From positions 83,661,201 through 83,725,200 of the forward strand of contig OZ038422.1 in NCBI GenBank assembly GCA_964036155.1: a stretch of DNA of 64,000 bases, given 5' to 3'. A program made the position numbers and the translations under genes. The notes beneath the pieces were generated by a model that was given only the letters and a program-made list of their open reading frames with translations, was not told where the DNA came from and searched no databases. The stretch comes from Diploscapter coronatus (taxonomy: Eukaryota; Nematoda; Chromadorea; Rhabditida; Rhabditidae). Below, in pieces: positions 58,977 through 64,000 of the stretch (positions are counted from its first letter, which is position 1; the number at the start of each line of letters is the position of its first letter).

Positions 58977-61900
58977 ATGGTCGAGGTATGCAATGCAAAA
59001 TAATGGGGAAGATTCATCAAGGCATGAAACGAGAGAAATAGTTTTAAAAAGTTGAAAATTTCAAATTGATCTTCACCGCAATTTTGAAACGACGAGATAA
59101 CGGAACTTATAGTTAGGAATAGGTGAGGGGGAAAAAGTAGAGCAAAATAGTGTGGGAAAAGCCAGTCAGTCTCGTTGTCTCGTCGTTTCTAAGTGGCCGA
59201 TCTCCATTCTACTCCAAAATGGAGTTGAGTGGTATGAAATTGGAAACGAAATTTCCCCGAGAGTCAAAGAAAACTGGCATTTCTAATCGATAAAGTGAGA
59301 ACGTCCTAGCGTTGTCATGGAGTTTGGCCAGTGCATTTTCATTCTCCCTTGCTTTATGAACTCGTCAAAGAAAATGCAGTAGTTTTTGGAAATGGCAACA
59401 AAATGTCAAAATTAACCGATTCTTGAGGATAAGATGATGAAAACAACAATTTTTGATATAAAGAAACGGCAAGAGGTCTATCGATAAAGATGTGATAAAG
59501 TAGCCTCGAGGAAGGCACGCGAGGTCAGAAAATCAGACAATCGGGTGGATTCAATAATGAAAAACGAGCTAATCTTCGCTTTTCTCTTTCGATCTCAATG
59601 TTTATGTGACGAAAAATAACTACCTCAGAATTCAATTGATCAAAAAATCTTTTTGTTTTTGGAACGGAGAAATGAACCGATTGAGTTTGATTACTTGTCA
59701 TATAGAAAACTGGAAATTTGCTTGTTTTGAAAGGACAATGAACGCTTTTTAAATGAAGGCCATAAAAGCCACAATGTTCAGTGGCTACTTTACTATCTTA
59801 CAATATTGTGGCTAGACCAACGAACGAAATTTGTCATTATGGGGTGAGATCGTTTTATCGAACAGTAAAATTTTGCAAGTTTAAAGCAATTGCTGATGTA
59901 TTTCTGAATCATTTTTAGGAGCCCGCCTGCGTGCACGATCAGCAGCATCGGTGGGCGATTAGTCTCTATCAAAATCGTAATGCACAGGTAAAAATTCGGG
60001 AAAACATGAAAAACACTTGGCATGATAATATGTGAAAGTGATAAAAGTAATTGCTTCTTACAAGGAAGTGCACAGATCGGAAATCATAGATAGGAAATCA
60101 CAAATCTTGACGAAATTTTCTAAATAGAGGGATTTTCGATAACGGGAATGACGATGGTGAAACCAAAAAGAGCTGAACAGGAATCTGAAGTCAGGAAAGT
60201 TTGAGCCGTTTTTAACTTTTGTATTTTGTATGAGAAATGAGCAGAATCGCTTTCAAAAATGTAAGGTAATTTTGCAAATTTGTGAATACAAGTGAAGAAT
60301 TGACTATTTTTACTGGTTCCAGCTTCAAAGCTCCTATTTAACACTTTGACTCCACCATTGAAAGCCTCCGTTTGGAAAGTTTTATCGGAATCTGTAATTT
60401 TCGACTTGTGAAATTTCCTTGCTAGATTTTCTAACTTATTTAGTAAGCTAGCTAGCTTGTCATGCGCTTGCCAAATAGCTCAAAAATGTAACTATTTTAA
60501 AAATGATCATAATAGAAATCAAGATTTTTGAAGAGAATTCTAATTTTCCAGAGACAGAATCAGCAAAGATGCGCAACGCGCACCCAGCAGCAGACAGTGG
60601 CTGTCGAGGCACAGACCAACAATGAACACAACGAGAATGGAGAGCAGGACCAGGAAAGGTCAGGATTGAAAATTTTCTAGTTAGAGCAACAAAATTATTC
60701 CTAAAATTTCATTATGAGGATGAGAATGAATGGATGAAGGTGAGAAGGCAATATAGGACAGGTTTTTTTTTTTTATAAAGTCAGACTTGGGAAATTTCGA
60801 ACCGCAGTCAACCTATGAAACGAAATAGTGTGATGTATTGAGAGACGGAAAGAAGAAGTGCTCTTTTTATTTCTCGATAAGACATTCTATCTCGTTTCAT
60901 GCGGTTGACCGCGGTTCGAAATTTCCCAAGTCTGTATGAAGTTCATCTATAATATTGCACTGTCAATAGTCATGAAAGAATAGAGAAAGTGGAGAATGTG
61001 CAAGAAAATCTGTTCATAATAAAATGATAAACTTGGATTCTATAGTATGAAATGAGTCTGATTGAATATAATTTTAGGGGGGACCTCGAAATAGGCGTGG
61101 AAGAGGGCCAGCATAGACAGAGGATCGGGAATGGACAGGAAGGAGGCAGGGAGATGAGACGCAGAGGCGGTTGCAATCAATTTCTCGAGAATCTCGGCAA
61201 TCAAATATTCTCGGAAGTTCGTATTTTTGGATAATCAACAGGGATTTTGGCAGAGTGAACTTTATTGCAATTTTCCTTGCACTGCTAACATTCTTTACCT
61301 TTTATAGCCTTGAAGATATCAGCTAATATTGCGATTCGATCCTCCAATTCTGATTAAAAGAAGTTAAGAAATTGCTAACTTATAGAGGTGTATCATGAGA
61401 AATTTGATTTTTATTCAGAATAACAAAAATTACAAGAAAAATATAAATAATTCGAAAAATTTTAGAGCGCCCTAAAATTCCACCTGCTATTCAAGTGGCT
61501 CTGCTGCCTGCTTGTGCTGCTCATCATCAGTGAGAAAAATAATTCGGGTGATTTTTTAAATTAAAAAATTGAGAAAAATGACACAAATCTGTGAAGACCA
61601 TTGAATATGAGATGGGTTGGGAGCGAATAACTGAATGACTAAATGAATGAATAAGTGTGACCTGCTAGATTCTTATCTAACATCTATTAGGGAAAATCTA
61701 TATCCTTTATTGGAAAATATTAAAGATCATCACCAAAAGTCTAAGAATTATTTCATGAATTCACTGAAAACGATATCACATTCATTTTGCATAGGAAAAT
61801 TTGTTGAAAAATACAATTTCGAGAGAAGACTGGATTGATGGTTTCATTAGAAAAATCCATATATAATCTTTCGTTTACATGAGGATGAAATGTCAAATTT

Positions 61901-63108
61901 ACTGATTTCAGAAATAATCTTCTTCACAGCGACGGTGATCGCAATCTCCCTGCTGCTGAGCGTGATCGGCCTGCTGTCGGATGCGCCCAAAATGCTCTAT
62001 CCGTTCGTGTTCGTCATGGTAGACAATATTTTTGAAATTCAATCTTTAATCAAAATTATTTGTGAAGAACATTTTTGAAAATTTATCTATTTTGCACAAT
62101 TATTGGGAGAATAGTGGATGAGGGCATATTTCCGAAAGGTGTGCAAATTTCCGAAATTCCAGTTGACCGAATTCATTCTGTCGATGATGCTGATGATATT
62201 GACATTCCTGAGGCAATCCGATCAGAATCTCTTCAAAATTGTCATAAATCATGTGCCTGGTAAAAACCTTATCAGTTTTCTACATTTCATAATTTTGTCT
62301 TTTACTAGGATTTATTGATCATGCACAAGAACATTTGTTGAGGACCAATTCTTAGTAACAGCACATGAGATCGTGACGCGAGAAACGATGAAATAGTGTA
62401 AGAATGAGGAATTAAGTCTTATTCTACAATTTACTATCCTATTTTGTACATATTTTGGATCATAATTCCATACGGTTTTCAGATGGTCGTATTGAGGTTG
62501 TAGAGTTTTCAGAATTTGACCGTCTGTTCGGCTTCTTGTTCCGTCTGCCGCAGTGGTTGGGCCTTCTGATTCTCTCGATTTGCGCCGCCTACTCGTACAT
62601 TTGCTTTCTCACGACCGTGAATGTTATTCCGAAAATCGAATTGAGGACGGTAGGAATTTCGATTTTCAATGTCTTCTTAAATTTCACTTTGAAATTATGA
62701 TGTCGTCATACATATCATATATTATATAAAGAAAGATGAGTTTGAAGGGTTTTTCATTAAAATTTATGTTACTAAATGACGACCTGACGGTACCTACGAT
62801 AGAGGGAGAAAAGATAAGCTAGACTAATGCGAAATAGCATTGGAAAATAACACATACAAAAGCTTTCTCCTATTCTATGTCTTATTTTTTCCAGGCTGTC
62901 TCTTGAGTTGAGTTTTGATTATCTGCAGGCTCAAGAAAGACTGATCCGTCATCGGCTGGCAGAGGCTTACAGCATGGGAATGGTGGATCCGGACGGACTG
63001 ATGCGCGGACCCTACGTTCACATCATTCAGAACGGCGGACCGCAACTTGTGTCGGAAAACCCTGACAGTCCGCCGCATTATTCTGTAGTAAGCAAATCAT
63101 ATTGTTAA
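58977..63108 (+). CDS. Four-pass membrane protein of unknown function
   Basis: Nine exons join in phase: 58977-58985, 59919-59987, 60552-60658, 61078-61216, 61466-61529, 61912-62018, 62163-62259, 62483-62649, 62929-63108. The first about 110 residues are polar, rich in Gln, Glu, Asn and Arg. Four hydrophobic segments follow: LLFKWLCCLLVLLII, FFTATVIAISLLLSVIGLL, TEFILSMMLMILTFL and LPQWLGLLILSICAAYSYIC, the third and fourth separated by a loop ending FGFLFR. The cytosolic-type tail contains MGMVDPDGLMRGPYVHIIQN and a PPHYS motif that resembles a PPxY-type WW ligand. I did not recognise the family. The end is uncertain: TAA at 63106-63108 may terminate it, or TCTGTA|GTAAGC may splice to an exon further right. 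Start ATG is chosen because MVE joins in phase with the next exon. Confidence 0.72.
59086..59189. repeat. Foldback element, family A (intron 1 of four-pass gene)
   Basis: Arms GAAACGACGAGATAACG and CGTTGTCTCGTCGTTTC. The loop, read on minus, is TTTTCCCACACTATTTTGC then CTATTCCTAACTATA, close to the loops at 9605 and 19073 although the arms are unrelated. Confidence 0.65.
60782..60934. repeat. Foldback element, family B1 (four-pass gene intron)
   Basis: Perfect-looking ends CAGACTTGGGAAATTTCGAA and TTCGAAATTTCCCAAGTCTG enclose a second stem (AACCTATGAAACGA against TCGTTTCATGCGGTT) and a loop with ATTGAGAGACGGAAAGAAGA. Same family as 20306-20453. The arms contain TTCGAA, superficially like a tRNA B box, but no tRNA fold was found. 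Confidence 0.78.
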
Positions 63109-63410
63109 TGCTCAAATCTGGAAGATCGAAAATGAGGGGAGAAATAATGGATTTTAGACCAGCCTCTCCTTTTCGCGTGCTATTTTAAAAAAAAATTTCT
63201 AACCACTAAAAATAACTGCACCACTTTGCATGCCTTCCAGATTTGGGCATCAAAAATATTTTCAGAAAAAATCGGAAACATTAACATGCAAAATAATTGG
63301 ATGAAAAATTGGAGATCACCTATTCCTCTTTTATGTTTAACATTGCTCAATGCAATTGGGAAATGACACAGACGAAATGTCTAAATATATAGTTAGAGCG
63401 ATAAGTATTA
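63109..63410. other. Spacer left of the mariner remnant
   Basis: AT-rich DNA downstream of the four-pass gene. No feature recognised. Confidence 0.4.
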
Positions 63411-64000
63411 GGTTGTCCGGAAAGTCCTGTCCGATGGTTTTCAAAAATTTATATTTATATATCAAAGCGGTTCTATGCCAAATGATTATTATAATATCGT
63501 AGAGGTATCATGACACTTGCAATAAAAAAAGTCTATAAGATGTCATCATCTATTCTGAGCATAGGAATTTACTCCGATTCTCTCTAATGGATCAACATCG
63601 GATTCAACATTTTCCAGTCTTTCCTCCACTGTCCGCACCGAAAGGAGTTTCTGAAAAATCTAGTGATTGGAGATGAGAGCTGGATCCTCTACGAGAACAA
63701 CACACACACTGCCTTTTGGATTGCATGTGGATCAGAGCCGCCAGCGGTGGCGAAGCCAGACCTGCACCCTCGTAAGGTTCTCCTCTGCTACTAGTGGGAT
63801 CCAGAAAGGATACTATACTCCGAATTACTGCCACGGTCACGGCCTCCACCTACACTCATCAACTCGAGAATTTGGTCAAAAACGGCTGAGAAAATCGGCC
63901 TGGACGTGCGAATGTTCACCTACTTCATATCAACGCTCGGACTCATTTAGCAAAGAAGGCCCAGAACAAACTAGAAACGCTTGGTTGGGAAACGGTACTC
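63411..64000 (+). mobile_element. Broken mariner-family transposon, cut by window edge
   Basis: The left end TTAGGTTGTCCGGAAAGTCC is a mariner-type terminal repeat. From about 63615 the plus strand encodes a mariner transposase C-terminal part: FLKNLVIGDESWILYENN (GDE.W block with the first catalytic Asp of this part), KPDLHPRKVLLCY, a stop, WDPERILYSELLP, then after a frameshift HINARTHLAKKAQNKLE, the HDNARPH block in which the catalytic Asp is replaced. The N-terminal DNA-binding part is missing. The copy is dead. The right end is outside the window. Confidence 0.88.

Noticed and set aside
59515..59535. AAGGCACGCGAGG resembling the miR-124 seed
   Set aside because: The match stops after GGCACGCG and no flanking hairpin arm pairs with it.
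60782..60934. TTCGAA-containing arms that resemble a tRNA B box
   Set aside because: No cloverleaf, no A box or anticodon stem; the sequence is part of a two-copy foldback element.
1..64000. CRISPR array, prophage or bacterial operon
   Set aside because: No regularly spaced direct repeats; all recognised genes are intron-bearing metazoan genes.

Overview
This is a window of nematode nuclear DNA, most likely from a rhabditid (clade V-like) worm. The evidence is three SL1 spliced-leader RNA genes carrying the canonical nematode leader, a 5S rRNA gene very close to the C. elegans type, short introns with GT...TTTCAG borders, and trans-splice-like acceptors placed at or just before several start codons. 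The protein repertoire also fits: a CPNA-1-type copine, a C4 nuclear receptor and a double-CAP secreted protein. No bacterial, viral or organellar sequence was recognised. The species cannot be named from the sequence alone.

Layout. Positions 1 to about 8100 are gene-poor, with a long purine-rich tract (about 700-3500), a terminal-inverted-repeat element (3601-3855) and many copies of AGTGCAA; no convincing gene was found there. At 8164-8419 (-) lies a decayed C-terminal piece of an mcm-3-like gene. Positions 9430-14465 (-) hold FOXRED1 followed by the Pin1 prolyl isomerase, spaced like a nematode operon. A 210-bp divergent promoter separates FOXRED1 from a SOSS-B/SSB1 single-strand DNA-binding protein (14676-16322, +). 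A nuclear hormone receptor (17608-22674, -) and a Rubicon-like autophagy/endosome protein (23896-26934, -) follow.

Positions 27562-45589 (+) hold a very large copine gene of the CPNA-1 type: signal peptide, one membrane segment, a long Gln-rich disordered middle and a C-terminal copine/vWA domain. One 6.6-kb intron contains a complete adhesion-type GPCR on the opposite strand (33584-38550), and one GPCR exon begins inside a small transposon. Next come a secreted Cys-rich protein (46220-49806, -), a 5S rRNA gene (50842-50960), a two-domain CAP protein (52270-54285, +) and the SL1 RNA cluster (54457-55779: two genes in divergent orientation, then a truncated copy divergent from a third intact gene). 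An acetyl-CoA hydrolase/CoA-transferase (56333-58444, -) and a four-pass membrane protein (58977-63108, +) follow. A broken mariner transposon runs off the right edge.

How it fits together. The SL1 genes supply the leader that the window's own genes appear to use: FOXRED1, rubicon, the CAP gene and the CoA-transferase have TTTCAG-like acceptors within 0-3 bases of ATG. Introns and spacers are full of small foldback elements. At least two families share a conserved loop: in one the palindromic arms differ from copy to copy, in the other there are two arm types. All gene models were assembled by eye from exon ORFs, splice phase and family similarity recalled from knowledge; exon borders marked approximate are not certain.
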